Of a stretch of DNA of 51,345 nt, positions 8,321-16,307 are shown piece after piece (position 1 is the stretch's first letter; each line of letters begins with the position of its first letter). Both the position numbers and the translations under genes were made by a program. The DNA lies in contig JAJRSJ010000056.1 of NCBI GenBank assembly GCA_024278855.1, forward strand, positions 1 through 51,345, written 5' to 3'. Under the pieces are notes generated by a model, which made no database searches, was not told where the DNA came from, and saw only the letters and a list, made by a program, of their open reading frames with translations. This stretch comes from Alphaproteobacteria bacterium (GTDB taxonomy: Bacteria > Pseudomonadota > Alphaproteobacteria > Caulobacterales > Maricaulaceae).

Positions 8321-9214
8321 ATGTCTAATATTTTTGCATACATAGTTAGTTTTTTTACATTGCCAGCGTTTATTTTTGGCCTGCTTGGTTTAATACTGGG
8401 TTGGGTTTTATGGGGGCGGAGTAAACAAGACGGGGATCTTAGTATCGAAGGCGAAGGCCAACTTCGCTCCGAAGCCGACAGCTTGCGCACCCGCGTAAAT
8501 GAACTTGAAGGTGATATTAGCGCCCGCGACGGCGAGATTAGCGGCCTAAAGAAAAATATGGCAGCAGGTAGCGCAACGGTATCTGCAGCAGACGGAGGTG
8601 ACGACGACGAAACTTATGCGCTAGAATGGCGCAACCGTTATCTTGCCGCTCGGGTTAAATATTTGGAGGGCCGTATTACAGATGGCTCAACAGCTAAAAA
8701 GAAACCTGCGACTAAAAAACGCGCAACCAAAAAAGTTGTAAAGAAAGCGGCACCCAAAAAAGCAGCGACCAAGACAGCCGTAAAGGCAAAGGCCAAATCT
8801 GCTAAAAAAGCTGTCGCTAAAAAAGCACCGGCTAAAAAGATTGTTGCAAAAAAAGCAGCACCCAAAAAAGCAGCTCCAAAAGCCTCTAAGGCCAAAGCGG
8901 ATCCCAATGCAAAATACCTGGCCGAGGTTCGCAAATACGATCCCAAAGCTAGCAAGGCCGTGGTCAATAATATTGTAAAATATTGCGGCATTTCTTTACG
9001 CAGCAGAGATTCCTCTCTTGTAGCTTGCACGGACGAAAAAGAGCTGAACACGGTTGCCAAGGGTTTTTGTACCAAAAAACTGGGTATGACCAAGGGCCAG
9101 ATGGAATGTGTCAAAGAGGTCTGCGGACAAATGAAAGCGCAACGCTTTAAAAACCGGGTCACATTTTACTATTTGTGCGCGAAGAATGCCCGCAAAATGA
9201 AAGTCTTCAGATAG
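8321..9214 (+). CDS. Membrane-anchored protein with histone-like Lys/Ala linker and DUF2853-like C-terminus
   Basis: A 297-residue three-part protein. Residues about 1-30 form one membrane span (LPAFIFGLLGLILGWVLWG). Residues 40-75 look like a short coiled coil. Residues about 125-195 are a low-complexity Lys/Ala/Pro tract (KKAAPKKAA-type repeats) like histone H1 tails and bacterial Hc1/AlgP-type linkers. The final ~100 residues (KYLAEVRKYDPKASKAV, LRSRDSSLVACTD, RFKNRVTFYYLCA) match my memory of DUF2853. The basic tract should bind polyanions such as DNA, RNA or acidic polysaccharide. Which side of the membrane it faces cannot be settled, although the positive charge favours the cytoplasm. 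It follows the OmpA gene and is followed by a terminator. Confidence 0.8.
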   Translation: MSNIFAYIVSFFTLPAFIFGLLGLILGWVLWGRSKQDGDLSIEGEGQLRSEADSLRTRVNELEGDISARDGEISGLKKNMAAGSATVSAADGGDDDETYALEWRNRYLAARVKYLEGRITDGSTAKKKPATKKRATKKVVKKAAPKKAATKTAVKAKAKSAKKAVAKKAPAKKIVAKKAAPKKAAPKASKAKADPNAKYLAEVRKYDPKASKAVVNNIVKYCGISLRSRDSSLVACTDEKELNTVAKGFCTKKLGMTKGQMECVKEVCGQMKAQRFKNRVTFYYLCAKNARKMKVFR

Positions 9215-9242
9215 ACAATATTTATACATACTTTGTATCGCA

Positions 9243-9274
9243 AAGGCCTGCCATTTTGGCGGGCCTTTTTTGTT
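9243..9274 (+). terminator. Rho-independent terminator
   Basis: A 10-bp stem with one G-T wobble (AAGGCCTGCC at 9243-9252 with GGCGGGCCTT at 9258-9267), a five-base loop and a following T-run. It lies 28 bp after the stop of the Lys-rich membrane protein and should end the OmpA operon. This is the clearest terminator in the window. Confidence 0.88.
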
Positions 9275-9336
9275 TAGAAAACCGGTAAAAGCGTAAAGCT
9301 AATCCACGGTTCTTGCGGCGGGTGTATATTGCTTAA

Positions 9337-9753
9337 ATGGAGCATGTTGCACATTCAAATAGAAATCATTCCCATTGGGATCAGGACAGATGGCCCAACT
9401 TCAGCACCCTAGAAATGGCCTGTCGTCATTGCGGGCAAACCTATGCTTGGCCAGAATTTATGGATATTTTGCAACAGGCGCGCACGATAATTGGTCGCCC
9501 ATTTCTCATTCATTCGGCTCATAGATGCGCCCTACACAATGCGCGGGTCGGCGGGGCTCCACTGTCACAGCATCTGAAACTTGCTGTGGATATTGGGCTA
9601 TATGGGCATAACCCGTCCCGACTTTTTGACGCTTGCAAGCAAGCGGGGTTTCGCGGATTCGGGTTTTACCAAACTTTCATTCATGTAGATCTGGGCCGCT
9701 CGCGGTTTTGGTACGGCAATACAAAGGCAAAACAATTATGGCAGACTTATTAA
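9337..9753 (+). CDS. Peptidase M15 (endolysin-like D-Ala-D-Ala carboxypeptidase family)
   Basis: A 138-residue zinc peptidase of the M15_3 type found in phage endolysins and in stand-alone murein peptidases. The zinc and catalytic pattern is complete: SAHRC (about 60-64), H79 and D85 in QHLKLAVDI, and H116-V-D118. There is no signal peptide, so it would need a holin or lysis to reach peptidoglycan. The downstream gene overlaps it by 16 bp and encodes a holin-like membrane protein, which gives a two-gene lysis module. No phage capsid, tail or integrase genes are nearby. Confidence 0.85.
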   Translation: MEHVAHSNRNHSHWDQDRWPNFSTLEMACRHCGQTYAWPEFMDILQQARTIIGRPFLIHSAHRCALHNARVGGAPLSQHLKLAVDIGLYGHNPSRLFDACKQAGFRGFGFYQTFIHVDLGRSRFWYGNTKAKQLWQTY

Positions 9754-10205
9754 AATTTGGCGTCGATGCGGCGGCCGGCGGCGTGTTTGGGATTGTCGGG
9801 ACGGCACTAGGCCGGTTCGCATCTTATTTCGAACGCAAACAGACATTCGCGCAGGAGGAGAAACGCTGGGTGCATGAGCTTAAATTGCAAGATTTGCAGA
9901 TGAAACTTGGCAAGCAAGAGGCGGAGATTGAACTGGAAATTACGGCCCAAAAAGGCTCTTGGGACGGGCTTAAAGCCTCTTTACAAGCCGATGCAAATAT
10001 CGGGACTGCGGCCCAGTGGGTGATCAATATTTTGCGTTTGGTGCGCCCCACGCTAACGCTCCTCCTTTGGCTAATCACCGCCTGGATATTCTCCCGTACC
10101 CAACAAGGAGAGATAGCCAGTGCCGCCGTATTCGCGGCAACCGCATCGACCCTATGGTGGTTCGGCGACCGGGCGCCAAAGCCGAGACCTAGTTTCTTAG
10201 GTTGA
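9738..10205 (+). CDS. Holin-like small membrane protein
   Basis: A 155-residue protein starting MADLLKFGVDAAAGGVFG at the ATG at 9738, inside the end of the M15 gene. It has an N-terminal glycine-rich amphipathic segment, a charged coiled-coil-like stretch (about 35-80), then two hydrophobic helices (PTLTLLLWLITAWIFS and a region ending STLWWFG). This layout matches the 3TM-type holin proteins placed next to M15 endolysins in alphaproteobacterial phages and gene transfer agents. It probably forms holes or supports murein access for the M15 enzyme. Its 3' end overlaps the convergent next gene by 9 bp. Holin function is inferred from layout and context. Confidence 0.65.
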   Translation: MADLLKFGVDAAAGGVFGIVGTALGRFASYFERKQTFAQEEKRWVHELKLQDLQMKLGKQEAEIELEITAQKGSWDGLKASLQADANIGTAAQWVINILRLVRPTLTLLLWLITAWIFSRTQQGEIASAAVFAATASTLWWFGDRAPKPRPSFLG

Positions 10206-11258
10206 TAAATTGGCGATGGAGGACACACTAATCATCAAGATAGCCGACAACAGAATTAGTCCGTAAACTAAACTTACGGCAAGAGTTGTTAATATGGTTT
10301 TGAACCAACCGCGCTTGAACATGCGTTTTAGGGATAATGGTAGATAGATAATAAAGAGCAGTAACAAACCTTTGGCAATTATGACCCCAGGAAATACTTT
10401 TGCCAAAATCACTGCAAACAATAAAGCCATGAAAAATACGGCATGAATATACATGGCGTGGATGAGATGATCATAAAGCAGGGCCGTCGGGCCGCGAATA
10501 AATATGGCACCCAGAAGCATAGCAAAAGGGACCATGAAGAACATGACCCGTGGTAGCCAAGTGTTAAAAGCTGCGTTAAATAATTTCGGTTTGGTGAGGA
10601 AAATCTGAAATCCTTTGACAGCGTCAGCGTCAGCGTCAGATGAAGTTTCAGAAGTTACATTCTCCGCATCAATATAGTCTTGCATAGTTTTTACAATCTC
10701 GTCGGTTACAGTATGGTCGACAAGAGCTTCAAATTTTTTCTGGGTCTGAAAACATAAGAGCTTATAACTATAATCATTAAACTGTAGCCCTGATATTTTT
10801 ACGACAACTTCTTCTTCGTTCTGGTTTTTGGGCATTACAATACTGGCTTTTGGATGTACGGACAACGCAAACAAATTGGTTTGTGTGGCCACCAAAAAAC
10901 CGAAAAATAAAAAACTGACAACCAGATAGACCCGTATAGGCGGGGAATAGCGGCTGCGCGCCCCATTGGCATATTCAGAGGCGACCTTGCCAGGTTTCAA
11001 CAATAAAGCCCCCCAGGTGCGCCACATACGGCCTTCGAATGAAAAAATACCGCCAAGGGATTCGGCAATAAGTCGCCAAAGCGAGCGGCGTAAGTTATCA
11101 TTTTTTTGGCCACATTGCCCGCAATAAACCTGATCTATTTTCGTGCCGCAGGATTGACAGGTTTGTGCCGCATTGTTTTGCGGCACAGCTTTACTGTCGG
11201 CAACACTAGCGGCTGCTAACACTAGCCCTTCTTCGGTTTCTCCAAGATCAGTTCCCAT
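10197..11258 (-). CDS. DUF3667-like zinc-ribbon membrane protein
   Basis: A 353-residue protein. Residues 34-49 form a zinc ribbon (CQSCG and CGQCG; C34, C37, C46, C49), followed by a conserved-looking segment (SFEGRMWRTWGALLLKPGKVA, about 75-95) and a YANGARSRYSPPIR motif just before the first membrane helix. Three or four further helices lie in the C-terminal half. This order is that of the DUF3667 family, whose function is unknown. A Glu/Asp-rich loop at about 150-225, including a short Asp-Ala repeat, lies between the first and second helices. AGGGGAG lies directly before the ATG. It is convergent with the holin-like gene. Confidence 0.75.
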   Translation of the reverse strand: MGTDLGETEEGLVLAAASVADSKAVPQNNAAQTCQSCGTKIDQVYCGQCGQKNDNLRRSLWRLIAESLGGIFSFEGRMWRTWGALLLKPGKVASEYANGARSRYSPPIRVYLVVSFLFFGFLVATQTNLFALSVHPKASIVMPKNQNEEEVVVKISGLQFNDYSYKLLCFQTQKKFEALVDHTVTDEIVKTMQDYIDAENVTSETSSDADADAVKGFQIFLTKPKLFNAAFNTWLPRVMFFMVPFAMLLGAIFIRGPTALLYDHLIHAMYIHAVFFMALLFAVILAKVFPGVIIAKGLLLLFIIYLPLSLKRMFKRGWFKTILTTLAVSLVYGLILLSAILMISVSSIANLST

Positions 11259-11372
11259 AACTCCCCTAGGTTATTCATTCACCTTCAAGGCAATAAGCAA
11301 CTAATTGCATATAAAAATGATTGTGTCTGCCTAAACTATGGATTAGCATAACACAAAATAAGGACGCAACAA

Positions 11373-12173
11373 ATGTATTTGGGACAAAGCATAGCCATTA
11401 CCGGAGCAGGAGGCGGCATAGGTCGGGCCATTGCCGAAAAATTCATCGCCGAGGGCGCGAAAGTAGCTATATCTGATATCAATTCAGAATTGGTGGAAAA
11501 AACCGCCGCCGAAATTGGCGCTGCCGGGTTTTCTTGTGATGTTACAGATGAGCAAGCCATCAAGGATTTTATTCAAGGCGCAGAGGCGGTCAATGGCCCG
11601 GTTGATGTATTTGTCGCCAATGCTGGCGTTGGCTTTCCAGACCAACCGGGCGGCCATGCGGCGGGAGGATCAAATGAAAGTTGGGAGATCAGTTGGCAAA
11701 TCCATGTCATGTCCAGCGTCTATGCCAGCCGGGCTTTGTTGCCGGGTTGGATAGAACGCGGTAAGGGCCGGTTTGTGATTGTCGCGTCGGCGGCCGGGTT
11801 ATTGGCGCAGATATTCTCCGGCTCCTATACGACCACCAAGCATGCGGCGGTTGGTTTTGCCGAATATCTGGCAATTATGCATAAAGACGACGGTTTGAAA
11901 GTCCACTGCGTCTGCCCGCAATATGTCAAAACCAATATGACTGAGGGTATGGAAGTTATCACAGAGGGGCCAAATATCCATCTGGAAGCATCTGATGTTG
12001 CGGACAGCTTGTTTAAGGCCATGAAAGATGACAAATTCCTCGTCCTGCCCCACCCAATCATCGCAGATTACCAACAAGCAAAACTGGCGGATATTGACCA
12101 ATATATTGCCAGCATGGCGTACAGAAAAAAAATAGCTGATTTAGGGCATATCCCCGGTTTGAAGGAGACATAA
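11373..12173 (+). CDS. Short-chain dehydrogenase/reductase (SDR) 1
   Basis: A 266-residue classical SDR. The NAD(P)-binding TGAGGGIG motif is at residues 10-17, NAG near 85-90, the catalytic serine precedes in VASAAG, and Y152-x3-K156 is present (YTTTK). The coenzyme is probably NAD(H) or NADP(H), acting on a secondary alcohol or ketone. It opens a six-gene operon; the stop overlaps the next start by one base (TAATG). Within this operon the likely substrates are hydroxy- or keto-acyl-CoAs or the free acids. The C-terminus is somewhat longer than FabG. Confidence 0.88.
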   Translation: MYLGQSIAITGAGGGIGRAIAEKFIAEGAKVAISDINSELVEKTAAEIGAAGFSCDVTDEQAIKDFIQGAEAVNGPVDVFVANAGVGFPDQPGGHAAGGSNESWEISWQIHVMSSVYASRALLPGWIERGKGRFVIVASAAGLLAQIFSGSYTTTKHAAVGFAEYLAIMHKDDGLKVHCVCPQYVKTNMTEGMEVITEGPNIHLEASDVADSLFKAMKDDKFLVLPHPIIADYQQAKLADIDQYIASMAYRKKIADLGHIPGLKET

Positions 12174-12931
12174 TGGCACGATTTGATTTAAGCGGTAAAG
12201 TCGCTTTGGTGGCAGGCGCGAGCCGGGGCATTGGTGCGGCAATTGCACACGCTATGGCAGAGCAAGGGGCCCATGTTATTTGTGCCTCGCGCCGGGTAGA
12301 GGATTGCCAAAAAGTAGCGGACGCAATTATAAAAAACGGCGGCGAGGCTAGCGCCATGACCGTGCATCTTGGTCATATGCAAAATTTGGAAGATGCAATT
12401 ACGGCAATCGAGCAAGCCCATGGCCGCTTGGATATTCTCATCAATAACGGCGCGACCAATGTGTTTTACGGCCCGGCTCATAAATGCCCCGAAAGTGCCT
12501 ATGACAAAACCATGGAGGTCAATGTCAAGGGGCCGTATTTCCTGACCGCCAAAGCTATCCCGCTCATGCTCAAAGGCGGCGGCGGCGCAGTTGTCAATGT
12601 GTCGAGCATTGACGGGCTAAATCCTGGCTTGTTGCGTACGGTTTACGGCATGACCAAGGCGGCCGTAATCAATATGACCAAAGGCTATGCCAAGGAATAT
12701 GGCCGCAAAGGCATTCGCGTCAATGCACTTTTGCCCGGCTTTACCGACACCAAACTGGCTAGCGCTCTCAAAGAAATGCCGGGCATCGAGCAATATTTGG
12801 AAACCAATCTGGCCTTGCCGCGCATGGCTCAACCAGAAGAAATGGTTGGGGCAGTTTTGCTAATGGTCAGCGATGAGGGCTCCTATATGACGGGAGAATG
12901 TATTGTCGTAGACGGCGGGGCGACAATTTAA
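12173..12931 (+). CDS. Short-chain dehydrogenase/reductase (SDR) 2, FabG-like
   Basis: A 252-residue classical SDR with the cofactor motif GASRGIG (about 15-21), NNGA (about 89-92), VNVSS catalytic serine segment, Y158-x3-K162 (YGMTK) and the FabG-like end GECIVVDGGATI. It is translated from an ATG that shares one base with the stop of the first SDR gene, and the next gene starts immediately after its own stop. It probably oxidises or reduces a 3- or 4-hydroxy/keto-acyl intermediate in the pathway encoded by the operon. Substrate inferred only. Confidence 0.88.
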   Translation: MARFDLSGKVALVAGASRGIGAAIAHAMAEQGAHVICASRRVEDCQKVADAIIKNGGEASAMTVHLGHMQNLEDAITAIEQAHGRLDILINNGATNVFYGPAHKCPESAYDKTMEVNVKGPYFLTAKAIPLMLKGGGGAVVNVSSIDGLNPGLLRTVYGMTKAAVINMTKGYAKEYGRKGIRVNALLPGFTDTKLASALKEMPGIEQYLETNLALPRMAQPEEMVGAVLLMVSDEGSYMTGECIVVDGGATI

Positions 12932-14008
12932 ATGTCTGCCAACCCGACCATAACTATCCGTAAGGGCGAGGAACTGGACGTCGCGGCGGTTGATGCGGTG
13001 TTGAAAAACGCCGTAGACGGGTTGTCGGGGCAGCCCGTGGTCAAACAATATGCAAGCGGCGCATCTAACTTAACCTATGCCCTTGATTACCCGGACAGGC
13101 GTTTGGTGTTGCGGCGGCCACCCTTTGGCACCAAACCAAAATCCGGACATGATATGTACCGGGAATACCGGGTGATGACAGCCCTTAAACCGGTTTATCC
13201 GGCGGTGCCAAAGACCCTGTTTTACACCAAGGACGAAGATATAATCGGGGCTGAATTTTATGTTATGGAACGGGTGGAGGGGCATCTTATACACACGACT
13301 ATTCCCAAAGAATGGCCCCAAAAATATAAATGGAGCGAGGTGGAGACCCGCAAATTATGCCTGTCGTTTTTTGACAAGCTTATTGAGCTTCACAAAGTTG
13401 ATTATAAAGCCGTAGGTCTGTTGGATTTTGGCCGCCCGGACGGCTATGTAAAACGGCAAATACAAGGTTGGAACCAGCGATACGAAAAAGCCCTGACCCC
13501 GGATGTGGACGCTTTTGAAGATGTGCGCGACTGGCTCGATGCCAATCGTCCTAAAGAGGAAAAAGGTGCGGCCATATTGCACGGGGATTTTCGTATTGAT
13601 AATCTGATACTGGATTTGGACGACCCGACCAAGATCAATGCGATACTTGACTGGGAAATATCTGCACTTGGTGATCCTTTGATGGATCTCGGCAATACAT
13701 TGGCTTACTGGATCGAAGCGGGTGACCAACCCGCTATGCAAGCTTTGTCGCGCCAACCCAGTGCCGCGCCGGGCATGTTAAGCCGAAAGCAAATATTGGC
13801 CTATTACGCCGATAAAACTGGCGCAGATATCCGGAGGTTTCACTTCTATTATGTCTACGGCATCTTTCGCCTCGCCGTTATTTTGCAACAAATTTATTAC
13901 CGGTTTTATCACGGGCAAACTAAAGACGAACGGTTTAAGATGTACGGGCCAATGGTCAATATATTGGGCAAGGTTGCTCGTGATAAAATACGCACTGGTG
14001 AAATTTAG
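12932..14008 (+). CDS. APH-family phosphotransferase (ACAD10/11 N-domain-like acyl-CoA kinase)
   Basis: A 358-residue aminoglycoside-phosphotransferase-fold kinase. It has the nucleotide loop GASNLTYAL (about 43-51), the catalytic loop HGDFRIDN (217-224, base D219) and the metal-binding ILDWE (D240). The text around these motifs, such as SALGDPLMDLGNTLAYW, matches the kinase domain that is fused to acyl-CoA dehydrogenase in mammalian ACAD10/ACAD11. In that system, and in the levulinate pathway of Pseudomonas (LvaA), the kinase phosphorylates the 4-hydroxyl of a 4-hydroxyacyl-CoA. Three acyl-CoA dehydrogenase genes follow directly. Antibiotic resistance is unlikely. Confidence 0.85.
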   Translation: MSANPTITIRKGEELDVAAVDAVLKNAVDGLSGQPVVKQYASGASNLTYALDYPDRRLVLRRPPFGTKPKSGHDMYREYRVMTALKPVYPAVPKTLFYTKDEDIIGAEFYVMERVEGHLIHTTIPKEWPQKYKWSEVETRKLCLSFFDKLIELHKVDYKAVGLLDFGRPDGYVKRQIQGWNQRYEKALTPDVDAFEDVRDWLDANRPKEEKGAAILHGDFRIDNLILDLDDPTKINAILDWEISALGDPLMDLGNTLAYWIEAGDQPAMQALSRQPSAAPGMLSRKQILAYYADKTGADIRRFHFYYVYGIFRLAVILQQIYYRFYHGQTKDERFKMYGPMVNILGKVARDKIRTGEI

Positions 14009-14016
14009 GAGAACAC

Positions 14017-15186
14017 ATGTCTGATTTGGAACAGTTTAGAGGCGAAACACGCGAATGGCTGGAGGCTAATTGCCCGGCGCAAATGCGTACCCCCATGAAC
14101 CGCGAAACCGATGCTTGTTGGGGCGGGCGTAATTGGGTGTTCCAAAGTGAAGACCAAAAAATATGGCTGGAGCGCATGGCGGCCAAAGGCTGGACGGCCC
14201 CAAGTTGGCCAAAAGAGTACGGCGGTGCTGGTCTTAGCCGCGCCGAGGCTAAAATATTGGGGCAAGAGATGAAGCGTATTGGCGCGCGCCCGGCATTGCT
14301 CAGTTTCGGGATATGGATGCTCGGGCCTGCCTTGCTCAAATTTGGCTCGGACGCACAAAAAATGCGGTATCTGCCGGAGATATGCCGAGGCGAAATTCGT
14401 TGGTGTCAAGGCTATAGCGAGCCAAATGCCGGTTCGGATTTGGCCTCTCTCGCCACCAAATGTGAAGACATTTCCGATTCTGGCGGCGATCATTTTTTAG
14501 TAAATGGCTCAAAAGTCTGGACAAGTTACGCGGACGAATCTGACTGGATATTTTGTTTGGTGCGCACGGACGCTAGCGGTAAAAAACATCACGGGATCAG
14601 TTTTGTCCTATTTGATATGCAGAGCGAGGGCGTCAGCACCAAACCCATTAAACTAATCTCGGGACGGTCACCGTTTTGCGAAACTTTCTTTGATGATGTA
14701 AAAGTCCCCAAAGAAAATCTGGTCGGGGAGCGCGATAAAGGTTGGTCGATTGCCAAATATTTGCTGACCCATGAACGCGAAATGATTGGCGATAGTGGCA
14801 ATCTTAAGCCTGTTGCCCAAATGGTCGCGGAAATGGGCATTACACCAGACGCAGGCTTGCAGGCAAAAATCACCGAACTGACCATAGATGAATGGGCGTT
14901 TTCCCAAACCATGAGCCGTATGCTCGCCGAAGCCAAAGCCGGGGCTAGTCTGGGTGCTAAATCTTCCATGCTTAAATATTATGGCACCGAGCTAAACAAG
15001 CGCCGTTATGAAGTGATGATGGACGCGGCGGGAACGGACGGGCTAGAGTGGGAAAGCGAACGTAGCAATGACGGCGATTTGGCCCGTAAATGGCTGCGCA
15101 CCAAGGGTAATTCTATCGAGGGCGGCACGTCGGAGATACAGCTCAATATTATCGCCAAACATATTTTACAATTACCGGGGGCTTAG
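14017..15186 (+). CDS. Acyl-CoA dehydrogenase 1
   Basis: A 389-residue FAD-dependent acyl-CoA dehydrogenase. Visible features are the YSEPNAGSDLASL substrate/FAD segment, VNGSKVWTS, the FFDDVKVPKENLVG beta-domain motif and a C-terminal IEGGTSEIQ in which E368 sits at the usual catalytic-base position. GGAGA lies before the ATG. It forms the first of three adjacent dehydrogenase genes; the pair made by this and the next gene resembles two-component (alpha2beta2) dehydrogenases for bulky acyl-CoAs, where one chain keeps the base and the other does not. Substrate unknown. Confidence 0.9.
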   Translation: MSDLEQFRGETREWLEANCPAQMRTPMNRETDACWGGRNWVFQSEDQKIWLERMAAKGWTAPSWPKEYGGAGLSRAEAKILGQEMKRIGARPALLSFGIWMLGPALLKFGSDAQKMRYLPEICRGEIRWCQGYSEPNAGSDLASLATKCEDISDSGGDHFLVNGSKVWTSYADESDWIFCLVRTDASGKKHHGISFVLFDMQSEGVSTKPIKLISGRSPFCETFFDDVKVPKENLVGERDKGWSIAKYLLTHEREMIGDSGNLKPVAQMVAEMGITPDAGLQAKITELTIDEWAFSQTMSRMLAEAKAGASLGAKSSMLKYYGTELNKRRYEVMMDAAGTDGLEWESERSNDGDLARKWLRTKGNSIEGGTSEIQLNIIAKHILQLPGA

Positions 15187-15189
15187 GAC

Positions 15190-16296
15190 ATGGCTTTGCT
15201 TTTAACAGACGACGAAAAAATGCTCCAAGAAAGTGCCGAAGGTTTTTTTGCCGATAAGGCCCCCGTTTCACAACTCCGGGCTTTGCGAGATGAACGCGAT
15301 GCAACTGGATTTTCGAAAGCACTCTGGGCGAATATGGCCGAAATGGGGTTTACTGGCGTGTTGGTGCCGGAGGATCAAGACGGGGTTGATATGGGGTTTA
15401 TGGCGGCAGGTTTGATCGCTGAGCAAATGGGCCGAAATCTTAGTGCCTCACCATTCCTGTCAACATCAGTCCTAGCCGTGACCGCGCTTAAACAAGCAGG
15501 TGCGGAACACGCGGCCAAGCTTTTACCGCAAATTGTAAACGGCAAAATACTAATAGCTTTGGCCGTGGACGAGGCCGGTAAACATGACCCGGATAATATC
15601 GCACTGACAGCTAGACCGTCTGGTAACGGCTTTAAACTCAGCGGTAAAAAATCTATGGTGGTGGACGGTCATAAAGCTGACCAAATTATCGTGGCGGCCC
15701 GAACTGACGAGGGACTAACCCTGTTCATTGTCCCTGGTGATGCAGGCGGACTGGAAACTGAACGCACCATCATGGTGGATAGCCGCAATGCGGCCCGCAT
15801 GGTATTTGATGATGTGGAGGTGACGGGCGAACAGGTTTTAGGTGATGTTGGCAAGGGGGCGGACATGTTAAATACCGTATTAAATGCAGGGCGAGCGGTG
15901 TTGGCAGCGGAAATGCTCGGGGCGTCCGCGCAAGTATTTGAGCTGACCAATGAATATCTCAAAGAACGCAAACAATTTGGCCGTATCATCGGCGAGTTTC
16001 AAGCTCTACAACACCGCTTGGCCCATTTGTATTGCGAGATTGAGCTAGCGCGAACATCTGTCCTCGCCGCTCTGACTGCCCTTGATAACAATCCCAAAAG
16101 CGCCGGGCCATTTGTGTCCATGGCCAAGGCCAAACTCGGTTCGGTCGCTAAATTGGCGGCACTTGAATCCGTACAACTCCACGGCGGCATGGGCATGACA
16201 GATGAATTGGATATTGGTCTGTATCTAAAGCGTATTCGTGTGGCACAGGAATTATTCGGCGACAGTGATTATCACATTGCCAAACTCAACAAATAA
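15190..16296 (+). CDS. Acyl-CoA dehydrogenase 2 (likely partner subunit)
   Basis: A 368-residue acyl-CoA dehydrogenase family protein with ALAVDEAG, LSGKKSMVVDG, FDDVEVTGEQVLGD and ERKQFGRIIGEFQALQHRLA. The C-terminal end reads LHGGMGMTDE and lacks the EGT/EGG segment that carries the catalytic base in the neighbour. This divergence and its position 3 bp after dehydrogenase 1 suggest a heteromeric partner, as in the paired ACADs used for sterol-type or branched acyl chains. That pairing is inference. Confidence 0.88.
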   Translation: MALLLTDDEKMLQESAEGFFADKAPVSQLRALRDERDATGFSKALWANMAEMGFTGVLVPEDQDGVDMGFMAAGLIAEQMGRNLSASPFLSTSVLAVTALKQAGAEHAAKLLPQIVNGKILIALAVDEAGKHDPDNIALTARPSGNGFKLSGKKSMVVDGHKADQIIVAARTDEGLTLFIVPGDAGGLETERTIMVDSRNAARMVFDDVEVTGEQVLGDVGKGADMLNTVLNAGRAVLAAEMLGASAQVFELTNEYLKERKQFGRIIGEFQALQHRLAHLYCEIELARTSVLAALTALDNNPKSAGPFVSMAKAKLGSVAKLAALESVQLHGGMGMTDELDIGLYLKRIRVAQELFGDSDYHIAKLNK

Positions 16297-16307
16297 AAAG
16301 GTATATC

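Noticed and set aside
8638-9162. Minus-strand open frame of 174 codons rich in Ala/Phe/Leu
   Set aside because: It is the mirror of the Lys/Ala repeat tract of the plus-strand gene, whose flanking domains and ribosome site are real; such low-complexity DNA opens the opposite strand by chance.
9337-11258. Prophage
   Set aside because: Only a lysis-like gene pair is present; no integrase, terminase, capsid, tail or attachment-site duplication is seen nearby.
12932-14008. Aminoglycoside resistance kinase
   Set aside because: The motifs fit the APH fold, but the surrounding text and the operon of acyl-CoA dehydrogenases fit the ACAD10/11 kinase branch, not antibiotic resistance.
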